32,798 nucleotides of DNA. It comes from Methylobacterium jeotgali (lineage in GTDB: Bacteria > Pseudomonadota > Alphaproteobacteria > Rhizobiales > Beijerinckiaceae). Made by a program: the position numbers and the translations under genes. The stretch's first letter is position 1, and each line of letters opens with the position of its first letter. Below the pieces are notes generated by a model. The model was not told where the DNA came from, searched no databases, and saw nothing but the letters and a program-made list of their open reading frames with translations. Where the stretch lies: NCBI RefSeq assembly GCF_022179345.1, contig NZ_BPQR01000040.1, positions 1 to 32,798 of the forward strand, read 5' to 3'. Below are positions 1-8,465 of this stretch, in pieces.

Positions 1-487
1 GGGCGCCGACGTCGGCGCCGGCCACTTCCTATCGGCACCATACTTCCAGACGCTCGACAACCCGACGAACGCGAAGTTCGTCGAGAATTTCCTCAAGAGC
101 AAGTATGGGAAGAACGGCAGCACGCACTACAACATGGAAGAGACTTATCTTTCGGCCTATGTCTTCAAGTACGGCCTCGAAAAGGCCCTCAAGAAGACCG
201 GCAACATCGAGGAGGTCACGTCCCGCATGATCCGCGACGTCAGCGGGGGTGTCCGGGTGGAGGACGACATCTCGCCGGAAGGACTGATCTGGATCGATGG
301 AGACAACTTCAATACCTGGTTGAAGCCGAAGATCGGCCAATGCCAGGCCGACGGCAGCTTCAAGACCGTCTACCAAGCGGCCGAACACGTCGCTCCGGAC
401 CCGTACTCGATCTACCCGAGTTCCGGAAAATGCACGGCCGACGGGCTCGTAGGGGCCGACGGCAAGGTGCGCAAGAATGTGATCTGA
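1..487 (+). CDS. Amide/urea-type ABC transporter substrate-binding protein, C-terminal part
   Basis: The reading frame is open from base 2 to the TGA at 485-487, so the 5' end lies outside the window. About 161 residues are visible. The opening stretch (AGHFLSAPYFQTLDNP, then NAKFVENFLKSKYG) is characteristic of the UrtA/FmdD/AmiC branch of the branched-chain-amino-acid-type periplasmic binding proteins (Peripla_BP_5). It is followed by the METYLSAY-like helix of the second lobe and a C-terminal tail with two cysteines. Such proteins capture urea, short amides or branched amino acids in the periplasm and deliver them to the permeases encoded just downstream. The gene leads an operon with the permeases and ATPases from 597 to 4081, with a 109-bp gap before the first permease. 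The substrate is inferred to be an amide from the DMFase genes nearby; urea is the main alternative. Confidence 0.85.
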   Translation, partial: GADVGAGHFLSAPYFQTLDNPTNAKFVENFLKSKYGKNGSTHYNMEETYLSAYVFKYGLEKALKKTGNIEEVTSRMIRDVSGGVRVEDDISPEGLIWIDGDNFNTWLKPKIGQCQADGSFKTVYQAAEHVAPDPYSIYPSSGKCTADGLVGADGKVRKNVI

Positions 488-517
488 TCATCGACACGCT
501 TCGCCAGCCTCCAGAGA

Positions 518-534
518 AGCCCTGCTGTGGGGCT
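518..534 (+). other. Small intergenic hairpin after the binding-protein gene
   Basis: AGCCC (518-522) can pair with GGGCT (530-534) around a 7-nt loop, in the gap between the binding-protein gene and the first permease. There is no T-run. In many ABC operons a hairpin here leaves more binding-protein mRNA than permease mRNA. That role is inferred from position only; the stem is short. Confidence 0.25.
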
Positions 535-596
535 GGCAGAGGCCTGATCGGCATCGTTCTTGCCAGTCGAAGTCAAGATACAATCGCGGAGGCATC

Positions 597-1481
597 GTGC
601 CCCACATCGAATTCGCGTCCGTCGTGAATGCGCTGATCCTCGGCCTAAGCATCGCCAGTATTTGGCTGATCGCGGCAATCGGTCTCACGATCATTTACGG
701 AACCGTTGGTGTCATCAACATGGCCCACGGCGAGTTTCTCATGCTCGGCGCCTACACGTCGTACGTGCTGCAAAGCTTCTTCGGATTGCCATTCCTACTT
801 TGCCTTCCAGCCTCGTTCATCGTCGTAGCAGCGATCGGGCTGGTGATCGAAAGGGGCCTGATCCGTTACCTGTACAACCGGCCGCTCGATACGCTTCTCG
901 CGACCTGGGGTGTCTCGCTGGTTCTCATGCAGGGAGTACGGATCCTCTTCGGCAGCGATCCGAAATACGTCTCCGTTCCGGAGATCTTCCAGAGCAACGT
1001 CGAATTCGGCTTCGTGAGCCTGTCGGTGTTCCGGATCTTCGTCTTCGGATTCACGGCCGCCGTTGTCGCCGGCACGGTCTATCTCTTCTACCGTACACGG
1101 TTCGGTATGCAGGTGCGTGCGGTGATGCAGAACAAGGAGATGGCTGCTTCCTTCGGCATCAACGCAGACCGGGTCTACATGACGACCTTCGCGATCGGAG
1201 CCGGCCTCGCAGGCATGGCCGGGTGCCTGTTCGGCGTGCTGGCGATCGTCCTGCCGACGATGGGAACAGCCTATGTGGTCCAAGCCTTCCTCGTGGTCGT
1301 CGTGGGCGGCGGAACCTTGGTTGGCAGTGTCGCAGCATCGGGTTTGACCGGTGAGTTGCAGTCCATCTTCGCGATGCTCTCGAACGACACCTTCGCCCGC
1401 TTCCTTCTCTACGTGCTCATCGTCGTCTTCCTGCGGTTTCGCCCTCGCGGCCTCTTCGCCGTCGCCAAAGCTCGCCGTTGA
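597..1481 (+). CDS. ABC transporter permease, UrtB/LivH-like
   Basis: 294 residues with a GTG start, chosen because GGAGG lies at 588-592, just upstream. The protein is hydrophobic throughout, with about eight membrane segments. It carries the family motifs GLTIIYGTVGVINMAHGEF near residues 30-50 and the LRAVMQNKEMAASFGIN-type EAA-like cytoplasmic loop (here VRAVMQNKEMA, near 180). The loop contacts the ATPases. It fits the BPD_transp_2 family (LivH/UrtB), one half of the inner-membrane channel of a urea/amide/branched-amino-acid importer. Its partner permease starts 26 bp downstream, and the two ATPases follow. The length is normal for the family and no damage is visible. The amide specificity is inferred from context. 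Confidence 0.9.
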   Translation: MPHIEFASVVNALILGLSIASIWLIAAIGLTIIYGTVGVINMAHGEFLMLGAYTSYVLQSFFGLPFLLCLPASFIVVAAIGLVIERGLIRYLYNRPLDTLLATWGVSLVLMQGVRILFGSDPKYVSVPEIFQSNVEFGFVSLSVFRIFVFGFTAAVVAGTVYLFYRTRFGMQVRAVMQNKEMAASFGINADRVYMTTFAIGAGLAGMAGCLFGVLAIVLPTMGTAYVVQAFLVVVVGGGTLVGSVAASGLTGELQSIFAMLSNDTFARFLLYVLIVVFLRFRPRGLFAVAKARR

Positions 1482-1507
1482 GTCCTCCAAGAGATCAGTG
1501 CAGATCG

Positions 1508-2629
1508 ATGACCAAGAACCTCTTCCACGACAAGACGGCTCAGTGGACGATCTACGCCGTCTTCTTCCTATGCCTCGCAGCCATCCCCGCCTTTGTCAGT
1601 GATGGCTTCCTGCTCAACCAGTTCGCGACCTATGGCGTCTACGCGATGCTGGCTCTGTCGATCAGCCTGTGCTGGGGCTTCGGCGGTATCCTGAATCTTG
1701 GTCAGGGCATCGCCTTCGGCTTGGCCGCCTACGGTATGGCCATGACGATGCAAATGCAGTCGCAGGACGCGTCGAACCCGCTTCCGCCATTCATGGCGAA
1801 TAACAGCCTCGAACAGCTGCCCTTCTTCTGGGAGCCCTTCTGGAATACGGGCTTCGGCATCGTCCTGGCGCTGGTCGTGCCGACGCTGTTCTACGTGATC
1901 TTCGGAAGTCTGATGTTCCGTGCCCGCGTCTCGGGACCGTTCATCGCGATCATGACGCTGGCGATGCTCAGCGCGCTCTACACGCTGATCCTCGATATGC
2001 AACCTTATACCAACGGCGTGAATGGCATCTCGCCGCCGGCCGCGCTGCACATCTTCGGCACCGACATCGATCCCTACAGCACGAAGGCATACTGGATCGT
2101 CTTCGCTCTGCTTCTTCTGACGACCGTCGCCTCGAAACTGCTCACGCAGAGCAAGTTCGGGCTTGTCGTCCAGGCCCTGCGCGGAGACCCGGAGCGCGTG
2201 CGCTTCCTTGGTTATAATGTCGCCCTCTACGAGACGGTCATCTACACCATTTCCGGGCTGATCGCCGCGATTGCCGGCTGCCTCTGGGTGATGCTGGTCC
2301 AGTATGTGTCGCCGGCGCAGTTCGACGTCACCTTCAGCATCACCATGGTGATCTGGGCCGGCATCGGCGGGCGGCTGTCGTTGCTTGGTGCGATCCTCGG
2401 TGCCCTGATGATCCAGGGTGGCCAGAGCTATCTGGGCGACCAGTTCCTCAACACCTGGCTCCTGCTCCTCGGCGGCTTCTTCATCCTGGTCGTCCGCTTC
2501 CTGCCGCGCGGATTGGCCGGCCTCCTCGAAAAGGTTCTCGGCATGGTGGCCGATCGGCAGCCCCGGGAATCCGGCCCCATTGCACGTCCCCTTGCGCCGC
2601 ATCACGCCGTTGGCGCTTCGGAAAAGTGA
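1508..2629 (+). CDS. ABC transporter permease, UrtC/LivM-like
   Basis: 373 residues from ATG 1508. A TTG at 1478 overlapping the previous stop is possible but less likely. Motifs typical of LivM/UrtC are visible: LSISLCWGFGGILNLGQGIAFGLAAYG near residues 50-75, GPFIAIMTLAMLSALY near 145, TNGVNGISPP near 170, and the ATPase-contact loop VQALRGDPERVRFLGYN near 220. The residues LNLGQ and TNG are the classic markers. It should pair with the UrtB-like permease to form the heterodimeric channel. The C-terminal tail after LPRGLAG is about 30 residues of polar sequence. The downstream ATPase gene starts 10 bp after its stop, so coupled expression is expected. An intact, normal-length member of the family. 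Confidence 0.9.
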   Translation: MTKNLFHDKTAQWTIYAVFFLCLAAIPAFVSDGFLLNQFATYGVYAMLALSISLCWGFGGILNLGQGIAFGLAAYGMAMTMQMQSQDASNPLPPFMANNSLEQLPFFWEPFWNTGFGIVLALVVPTLFYVIFGSLMFRARVSGPFIAIMTLAMLSALYTLILDMQPYTNGVNGISPPAALHIFGTDIDPYSTKAYWIVFALLLLTTVASKLLTQSKFGLVVQALRGDPERVRFLGYNVALYETVIYTISGLIAAIAGCLWVMLVQYVSPAQFDVTFSITMVIWAGIGGRLSLLGAILGALMIQGGQSYLGDQFLNTWLLLLGGFFILVVRFLPRGLAGLLEKVLGMVADRQPRESGPIARPLAPHHAVGASEK

Positions 2630-2639
2630 GGACAAGACG

Positions 2640-3380
2640 ATGGGTATTCTCGAAATCCACAACCTGAACAAGAGCTTCGGCGGCACGCACGTCATCAACG
2701 ACTTCAGCCTCGACGTGACGGAGCTGACCCTGTGCTGCCTCGTCGGGCCGAACGGTGCCGGCAAGACCACGACGATGGACCTGATCACCGGGCGCCAGAA
2801 GCCCACGTCGGGAAGGATCGTCCTGCGCGACGACGACATCACCGGACTGGGCGAACACGAAATTGCCCAACGAGGAATCGGTCGGAAGTTCCAGGTCCCG
2901 GCGGTGTTCCGCGAGCTGAGCGTGCGCCAGAACTTCGAGGTCTCGTATTCGCAGGAGGTCAATCCGTTCCGGAACATGTTTCGACGCCAGCCGGCAGGGT
3001 TCAAGTCGCGGCTCGACGAGGTCGCGACACTGACCGGGCTGAAGGATCGGCTCCACGTCGAGGCGGGCTTGCTCTCTCACGGCGAGACACAGTGGCTCGA
3101 GATCGGCATGGTTCTGATGCAGAACCCGGCTATCCTGCTGCTCGACGAACCCGTTGCCGGGATGACCGAGTCCGAGATCGAGAAAACGATCGTCTTCCTC
3201 AATCAACTCAAGAAGAACCACACCCTCATCGTCGTCGAGCACGACATGAGCTTCGTGCGCGAAATCGCCGACGTGGTGACGGTGATGCACATGGGCAGCT
3301 TCCTTGCCCAGGGGAAGCTCAGTGAGATCGAGAACAACCCGAAGGTACGGGAAGTCTATCTCGGCGAGCCGGAGATCTGA
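2640..3380 (+). CDS. ABC transporter ATPase, UrtD/LivG-like
   Basis: 246 residues from ATG 2640, which follows a GAGGA-type ribosome site (about 2628-2633). An in-frame upstream extension would overlap the preceding permease and was not used. Walker A is GPNGAGKTT at 36-44, the Q-loop Gln is 85, the ABC signature is the degenerate LSHGE at 145-149, Walker B is ILLLDEP at 165-171, and the H-loop His is 201. LSHGE in place of LSGGQ is a normal feature of the UrtD branch, as is the GRKFQVPAVFRELSV segment. The protein should hydrolyse ATP at the cytoplasmic face to drive import, paired with the ATPase starting 2 bp downstream. The signature supports a urea/amide rather than a branched-amino-acid role. 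Confidence 0.92.
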   Translation: MGILEIHNLNKSFGGTHVINDFSLDVTELTLCCLVGPNGAGKTTTMDLITGRQKPTSGRIVLRDDDITGLGEHEIAQRGIGRKFQVPAVFRELSVRQNFEVSYSQEVNPFRNMFRRQPAGFKSRLDEVATLTGLKDRLHVEAGLLSHGETQWLEIGMVLMQNPAILLLDEPVAGMTESEIEKTIVFLNQLKKNHTLIVVEHDMSFVREIADVVTVMHMGSFLAQGKLSEIENNPKVREVYLGEPEI

Positions 3381-3382
3381 CC

Positions 3383-4081
3383 GTGTTGCTCTCACTCGGA
3401 AACGTCACATCCTACTATGGCAAGACGCCGATCCTGAAGGATATCGGCTTCGATCTGCCAGAAGGGCAATGTCTGTGCGTGCTCGGCCGTAACGGCGTCG
3501 GGAAGACGACGCTCCTGCGCACCATCATGGGCCTCACCGATCGGTCGAACGGAGAGATCCGGATCTCGGGCGAGGCGATCGGTCAGGCCCCGACCTACAA
3601 ACGCGCCAAGTATGGTCTTGGCTACATCCCACAGGGCCGCCAGATCCTACCGTACTTTACGGTCAAGGAGAACATCCTGCTCGGGACGTTCGCGCGGACC
3701 GACGGGAAGGAGGAAGTACCGGAGCTCTGCCTGAGCCTCTTCCCGTACCTCGCCCAGAACCTGCATCGGAAGGCTGGTCTGCTGTCCGGCGGTCAGCAAC
3801 AGCAATTGGCGATCGCACGCGCGCTCGCGACCAACCCGCGCATCCTCCTGCTCGACGAGCCGACGGAAGGCATTCAGCCGAACATCGTCGCCGAGATCGG
3901 CCAGACGCTCGGCCGCCTGAACAAGGAATTCGGCATCACGCTCATCCTGACCGAGCAGCACATCAAAGTGGCGCGCAAACTCGGCGATGCCTTCCTGATG
4001 ATGGAGAACGGTCGCATCGTTGCGCGCGGTCCGATCGGCGAGATGACCGACGACCTGATCAACCGCCACATGACGATCTGA
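3383..4081 (+). CDS. ABC transporter ATPase, UrtE/LivF-like
   Basis: 232 residues with a GTG start, only 2 bp after the preceding stop, so translation is probably coupled. Walker A GRNGVGKTT is at 35-43, Q-loop Gln 84 sits in YIPQGR, the canonical signature LSGGQ is at 134-138, Walker B ILLLDEP at 154-160, and H-loop His is 193. The segment LDEPTEGIQPNIV is the hallmark of the UrtE/LivF family. It forms the ATPase heterodimer with the UrtD-like protein and closes the importer operon. All catalytic motifs are intact. A GC-rich hairpin follows 7 bp after the stop. Confidence 0.92.
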   Translation: MLLSLGNVTSYYGKTPILKDIGFDLPEGQCLCVLGRNGVGKTTLLRTIMGLTDRSNGEIRISGEAIGQAPTYKRAKYGLGYIPQGRQILPYFTVKENILLGTFARTDGKEEVPELCLSLFPYLAQNLHRKAGLLSGGQQQQLAIARALATNPRILLLDEPTEGIQPNIVAEIGQTLGRLNKEFGITLILTEQHIKVARKLGDAFLMMENGRIVARGPIGEMTDDLINRHMTI

Positions 4082-4087
4082 ACGAGG

Positions 4088-4110
4088 GTGCTGTTCCGCT
4101 GGAACGGCAC
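4088..4110 (+). terminator. Hairpin closing the ABC importer operon
   Basis: Bases 4088-4097 pair with 4101-4110 (10 bp with one G-T pair) around a 3-nt loop, 7 bp after the last importer gene. There is no T-run, so it is at best a weak intrinsic terminator or a 3'-end stabiliser. The following 240 bp up to the convergent gene's stop at 4351 show no gene. Confidence 0.45.
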
Positions 4111-4350
4111 CAGCCGGTGATCGGCGGCGCGGCAACGCTGCCGATCACGCGCCCTGGTGTCTTTCACAAAGCCCCCGCCGCGCTGTAATCCTCAGAGCGA
4201 GAACGCTCGGCGACCGGGAGTTTTGTGAGGCACTCTTGTACCGATCGGCGATGACTCCGACGCCGCGCCGATGGCCCGCGACCGCGGGGCGACGGGCGTT
4301 CGCCGAACGCAGGGAAGCCGATCAGCGGTCGGATTCCCTGCGGCTTGGTC

Positions 4351-5652
4351 TTACGCCGGTCTTCCCATCTTTGGACCCGTCGGGGCAGCCGCCTTTTGCG
4401 GTCCGCCGCGCCGGCTCATCCAGGGTGGCAGGATGAAACGTTCGGTGTTGTAGGGCTCCGGCGCGATCATCGAGAGCGGCTTCCGGTGGTCGTGGATCTG
4501 ATAGAAGATGTGCGGCATGCCGAGCGACGGGTCGTGGGTCACGACCGGATAGGGCACCGCGGCCTGCCAATCGGGATGATAGCGAATCGTACCGTGCACG
4601 CTCCGGTAGATCATGCCCTTGAGCGCCCGTGCGACCTTGCGGTTCTGCTCGAAATCACCGGGAGCCCCCGAACCGCCGGCCATGGCGGCGGCTACAGCGT
4701 AGTGGTGCATGTTGCTGTAGGATTGGCACCCGATCGTTGCGCTGGCGCCCTCACCGAAGCGGGCATTGTAGCGGGCCTCGAAGCTCTTCCCGACCTCATC
4801 CCTCAGGAGACCGATGACCGAGGACACGATGATGCCGACGCTCGCTTCCTGGGCAATGTCGGCGAAGGTCCGGTGCATCGCGCCGTATTGCAGGTAGACG
4901 AGGCAATCGATCGGGTTCTCCATGAACTGCCGCTGGAAATAGGCGAGATCGCCTGCATAGAAATGTGTGTTCGCGACGACGGCCGGATTGGTCGCGCGCA
5001 CCTCTTCGATGACCTCCCGCCATTGGGTCGTCGGCGTCTGCACGATCTTCGGACCGAAGCAGAGCCGCCAGCCGTAATCGGCCGCCGCGGCCGCCATCGA
5101 TTGTGCGATGACGATGCTGTACGGCTTCGACCCGGCAATGATGGCTAGGCGGTCGGAACTCGGCGTCCATTGCCCGGTATCTCGAAGCCACGAGATGAAC
5201 TTGATGAAACCGGGACCGTACCAATAGTCGGCTGGGTCGGCCATGAAACATCCGAAATAGCGCTCCGGATCACTCATCACCGTGTCGTGGTGCTGCAGCA
5301 GCGTATTGGCGTGGACGTAGATGATTCCCGCATCGGCAATCGGCTCGTATTCGGAGTTCTGCGGCCCGATATTGTAGCCGCAGACGATTGCATGCACCTG
5401 ATGCTTCTCGATCAGCTTGCGTGCTGCGCCGACGACCTCCTCGGCAGTCTGGCGGCAGGTATCGGCGAAGATCGGCTGAAACTTGCGCCCGAGCAGGCCG
5501 CCCTGGGCGTTCAGTTCTTCGACGGCGAGGATCATTCCCTTCCGGAACTCCGCGCCATCGGCGGCGGATGGCCCGGTCAGCGGGATCATGCTCCCGATCG
5601 GGATCGGCGGCAGTTCGACGGACACTCGCTTGGCCCCACGCTGATCGATCAT
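4351..5652 (-). CDS. AmiC-like cytoplasmic amide-binding sensor protein (no signal peptide)
   Basis: 433 residues. The fold is the two-lobe Peripla_BP family: IPIGSMIPLTGPSAADGAEF and LAVEELNAQGGLLGRKF lie near the N-terminus, and NPAVVANTHFYAGD and YLQYGAMHRTF in the second lobe. The sequence enters the first beta strand about 17 residues after the start, and no hydrophobic signal peptide or lipobox is present. The protein is therefore predicted to stay in the cytoplasm, like AmiC of Pseudomonas, which binds amides to control amidase expression. Its start overlaps the stop of the histidine kinase gene by 4 bp (ATGA arrangement), so the two are translationally coupled. The inferred role is ligand sensor for the adjacent two-component system; a scavenged transporter component is the alternative. 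The last 25 residues are Pro/Arg/Gly-rich and probably disordered. Confidence 0.8.
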   Translation of the reverse strand: MIDQRGAKRVSVELPPIPIGSMIPLTGPSAADGAEFRKGMILAVEELNAQGGLLGRKFQPIFADTCRQTAEEVVGAARKLIEKHQVHAIVCGYNIGPQNSEYEPIADAGIIYVHANTLLQHHDTVMSDPERYFGCFMADPADYWYGPGFIKFISWLRDTGQWTPSSDRLAIIAGSKPYSIVIAQSMAAAAADYGWRLCFGPKIVQTPTTQWREVIEEVRATNPAVVANTHFYAGDLAYFQRQFMENPIDCLVYLQYGAMHRTFADIAQEASVGIIVSSVIGLLRDEVGKSFEARYNARFGEGASATIGCQSYSNMHHYAVAAAMAGGSGAPGDFEQNRKVARALKGMIYRSVHGTIRYHPDWQAAVPYPVVTHDPSLGMPHIFYQIHDHRKPLSMIAPEPYNTERFILPPWMSRRGGPQKAAAPTGPKMGRPA

Positions 5653-7196
5653 TCGGGCCGGTGGACTTGCCCCGGCTCGAACAGGAGATTGTGCATCAAG
5701 ACGCGCAGGCGCGGCGGGCTCGCTGGCTTGATCAGAACCGGCAGGCCGGCCCCGCGAATGCCGTCGAGAACCTTCGGTTCGGCATCAGCCGTGACGATGA
5801 AGGCGGGTGTCTCCGCTCCGAACGCCTTTCGCAGCTCGCGCACCACCTCGACGCCGGTCCGGCTGGTCAGATTGTAGTCGGCGATGATCAGGCGGACTTG
5901 GGTATCAGCCCGTGCCAGCCGCAGGGCTTCGTCCTCGTTCGCAGCCGCGTGGACCTCGATGCCCCATCGCTGGAGCAACTGAGTCATGCTCCGGCGCAGG
6001 ATATCGTCATCCTCCACAAGAAGAACCGGAACGCCGACGAATTCGCCAGCGACGGTCTCGCTGATTTCGGCGTCCCCGCCTTCGCTGTGCCAGATGTTGC
6101 CGAAGGGCACGGTGACCGAGAAGATCGAGCCGTGGCCCGGACGGGATCTTAGGCCCACCGGAAGTTCGAGCAGATTGGCGAGCCGCTTGACGATGTTCAG
6201 ACCGAGGCCAAGCCCCGTCTTCTCGCTGCGCCGCTCGTCCGTAACACGATAGAACTCATCGAAGACCCGCTCGCGATCGGCGTCCTTGATGCCACGCCCG
6301 GTATCGACGATCTCGATCCGCAAGAGCTTTCCCTCCTTGCGGCAGCCGACCACCACACCGCCGACCTCCGTGAAACGGACGGCGTTGGCGACGAAGTTGC
6401 TGAGGATGCGCTCGAGCAACGCCCGATCCGTCGCGATCGTATCGCGCGGCGTGACGAAGCGCAGCCGCAGCCCCTTCTCCTCGGCCTGATGCCGAAATTG
6501 GATATCGAGGCGTTCGAAGAGCTGAGAGAGTTGGAAACTGGTGACGCGCGGCTTGATCCGCCCCGCGTCGAGCTGTCCGATCTGGAGCAGAGCGCCGAGC
6601 AGGTCTTCCATGATGAGCGCCGCAACGCTCATGGCATGCAGCATTTCTGCGCGCGTTTCCTCGTCTGCCTCGCGGATGCAGCTGTAGATGAGGATTTTCA
6701 GCGATGCGAGCGGCTGGCGCAGATCGTGGTTGGCGGCCCGCAGGAACCGCGACTTCGCCTCGTCGGTCGCCTCGGCGGCCTCCTTGGCCTCGCGCAACGC
6801 CTGCTCGTTCCGCTTCATCCCGGTCACGTCCGAGTAGGTTGCCGACATGCCGCCGTCGCGGGTCGGGCGCTGCGTCACGTTCATGACAAGGCCAGCGGCC
6901 AGGATGTAGTCGGCCGATTTCTCCTGCCCGAAATCCGCTATCTCCTCCCGGACCCAAAGGTCCGGATCCGCGAGCACGACCTCCCTGGAATGGGCGAGGC
7001 GCCCCATGAAGTCGTCGAAGAGCTCGCCCGAGGTCGGGGTGATGCCGAGCGTGCGCCGCAGCGTCTCGTTGGCATAGGCCAGGCGCCGATCGGCCTGCCA
7101 GATCGCGATCCCGCTCGGCAGCGCATCCAGTCCCGCCAGGATTGTCGTGTCCAAAGCGGGACCGAGCTCCACGTCGCGGTCGGCCGCGTCAGCCAC
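5649..7196 (-). CDS. Soluble PAS hybrid histidine kinase with C-terminal receiver
   Basis: 515 residues with a GTG start that overlaps the response-regulator stop by 8 bp. No membrane segment is visible, so it is a cytoplasmic sensor. Order of domains: a PAS-like domain (about 20-128), a coiled linker rich in Glu/Ala (129-150), HisKA with phosphoacceptor His157 in NHDLRQPL, HATPase_c with N-box Asn267, DTGRG at 298-302 and the G box GLGLGL at 328-333, then a receiver (about 388-505) with acidic pocket Glu395-Asp396-Asp397, phosphoacceptor Asp440 and Lys490. All catalytic residues are present. It should autophosphorylate and relay to its own receiver and/or the NarL-type regulator encoded upstream in the same operon. 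The inferred signal is an amide bound by the co-encoded AmiC-like protein, the PAS domain, or both. Confidence 0.9.
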   Translation of the reverse strand: MADAADRDVELGPALDTTILAGLDALPSGIAIWQADRRLAYANETLRRTLGITPTSGELFDDFMGRLAHSREVVLADPDLWVREEIADFGQEKSADYILAAGLVMNVTQRPTRDGGMSATYSDVTGMKRNEQALREAKEAAEATDEAKSRFLRAANHDLRQPLASLKILIYSCIREADEETRAEMLHAMSVAALIMEDLLGALLQIGQLDAGRIKPRVTSFQLSQLFERLDIQFRHQAEEKGLRLRFVTPRDTIATDRALLERILSNFVANAVRFTEVGGVVVGCRKEGKLLRIEIVDTGRGIKDADRERVFDEFYRVTDERRSEKTGLGLGLNIVKRLANLLELPVGLRSRPGHGSIFSVTVPFGNIWHSEGGDAEISETVAGEFVGVPVLLVEDDDILRRSMTQLLQRWGIEVHAAANEDEALRLARADTQVRLIIADYNLTSRTGVEVVRELRKAFGAETPAFIVTADAEPKVLDGIRGAGLPVLIKPASPPRLRVLMHNLLFEPGQVHRPE

Positions 7197-7878
7197 GATC
7201 CGTCGTCGCCAACGGACCGAAATGCTTGATCGCGTAATGCACCGCTTCGGCGCGATCGCGCATGTTCAGGCCCTTCATGATGTTACCGAGGTGGACGCGG
7301 ACCGTATGGCTGCTGAGATCGAGTTCGGACGCGATTCTCTTCACCGAGTATCCCTGACCCAGCAAGAGGAGGATGTCCTTCTGGCGATCGGTCAACACGC
7401 CTAGGTCGCGCTCGAACGCGGCCCCCTCTGAAGGCTGCTGCCCGTTCGGCGGCGGTGCGGACGAAGCGACAGCGCTGCCGGACCGTTCGATGATGCGCCG
7501 AGGGAATGAAACCTCTCCCTCCAGCACCCGCTCGAGGGCGCGTTCGATCTCCTGGCCTCCGGACGATTTCGGGATGTAGCCGATCACGCCGTGCCCGAGC
7601 GACCTCATGACGTGGTCCACGTCCTCGTGAACCGAGATCACGACGACCGGAACGTCGGGAAATGATGCGCGAAGGCGGCGGAGCCCATCGAAATCAGAGA
7701 AGCCTGGCATGACAAGATCGACGAGCATTAAGTCGACATCAGGATGATCTTCGAGGGTTGCTCGAGCCTCGTCGAACGTTTCGGCCTCGAAGAGCTCGAG
7801 AGATGGCCGCAGGCCCCGCAACACTTGTTTCAAAGATTCTCGCACGACCCAGTGATCGTCGGCGATGAGGATTTTCAT
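7189..7878 (-). CDS. NarL/LuxR-family response regulator
   Basis: 229 residues from the ATG at 7876-7878. A longer in-frame start would add 57 residues ahead of the receiver and was rejected because the receiver begins directly at MKILIADDHW. The receiver has Asp7-Asp8, phosphoacceptor Asp54, Ser82 and Lys104. A Pro/Ser linker (about 135-155) leads to a LuxR-type helix-turn-helix (about 163-210) with LTDRQKDIL and the recognition segment SSHTVRVHLGNIM. It is the first gene of the minus-strand regulator operon and faces the dmfA promoter region divergently, so it is the best candidate activator of the DMFase genes. A LuxR-family activator of dmfA genes (DmfR) is known in Paracoccus aminophilus; whether this protein is its equivalent is inference. 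Confidence 0.9.
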   Translation of the reverse strand: MKILIADDHWVVRESLKQVLRGLRPSLELFEAETFDEARATLEDHPDVDLMLVDLVMPGFSDFDGLRRLRASFPDVPVVVISVHEDVDHVMRSLGHGVIGYIPKSSGGQEIERALERVLEGEVSFPRRIIERSGSAVASSAPPPNGQQPSEGAAFERDLGVLTDRQKDILLLLGQGYSVKRIASELDLSSHTVRVHLGNIMKGLNMRDRAEAVHYAIKHFGPLATTDRG

Positions 7879-8332
7879 GCGAGCAGAACCGCCCTGTCTT
7901 ACACTACGCCTAGCGTGACGGCGGCACCTTCCAGGAACCACCAATCGAACAGCCTTACCCGTAGTGACTGTTTGCTGCCAAGGGGGCGACGGACAGCCCA
8001 GATGATCACCCGGGCGAGCTTGACGAGCAAGATGCACGCCAAGTCCCACAGGACATCTAGACGAATTCGCTAACCGTACCGGTGCGGAGTGGCGAGCCTG
8101 GATCGGTCTACCGGTGGATTGGCTCGACGACGGCCCTTTGAAAAGTCGGCCCCCTAAAGAGGCGACCGTACTTTGTACGAAAGCAGAGCGAGACCGCGCG
8201 CCGCGCTCGGCGGTTCAGTCTCCGGTTTGATCTCTCGGCCGCCTGCGAATCGGCCGCCCCGGCCACGACACCCTGGCTGTACGCGGAGTGAGCCCGCTGC
8301 ACACATCCTGCGCACGGCTTGCCTGCAAAAGC

Positions 8333-8374
8333 ATCTAGATATAACGTCTAGACTGATTGACGACCCGTCTAAAC
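8333..8374. promoter_or_regulatory. Candidate operator array: three TCTAGA-type palindromes
   Basis: ATCTAGAT (8333-8340) and GTCTAGAC (8346-8353) are perfect 8-bp palindromes with centres 13 bp apart. GTCTAAAC (8367-8374) is a one-base variant 21 bp further on. A fourth site, ATCTAGAC, is at 8055-8062. CTAG-containing palindromes are rare in this GC-rich DNA. The position, 130-170 bp upstream of dmfA1 and around a possible -35, suggests binding sites for the NarL-type regulator. Binding itself is inferred. Confidence 0.45.
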
Positions 8375-8465
8375 GAGGCGTAGTTGTTAATACGCAGAGA
8401 TAAAACAGAAGGGATCGTCTCCTCTGCAAGCAACGGCCGCGCTTTGCTCGGTCGTCCCATGATTG

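Noticed and set aside
560..1354. + strand frame overlapping the UrtB-like permease
   Set aside because: Hydrophilic Arg-rich shadow; the alternative frame gives a clear membrane permease.
1568..3004. 478-codon minus-strand frame across the permease and ATPase genes
   Set aside because: Antisense shadow of two well-supported transporter genes.
4345..5148. Long + strand open frame opposite the AmiC-like gene
   Set aside because: It is antisense to a convincing gene, and the Arg/Asp/Gly-rich text is typical of GC-rich shadow frames.
8151..8185. Possible transposon end resembling a stretch near 17545
   Set aside because: Only a short CCCCTAAAG/CTTTAGGGG similarity, with no paired terminal repeat or target duplication.
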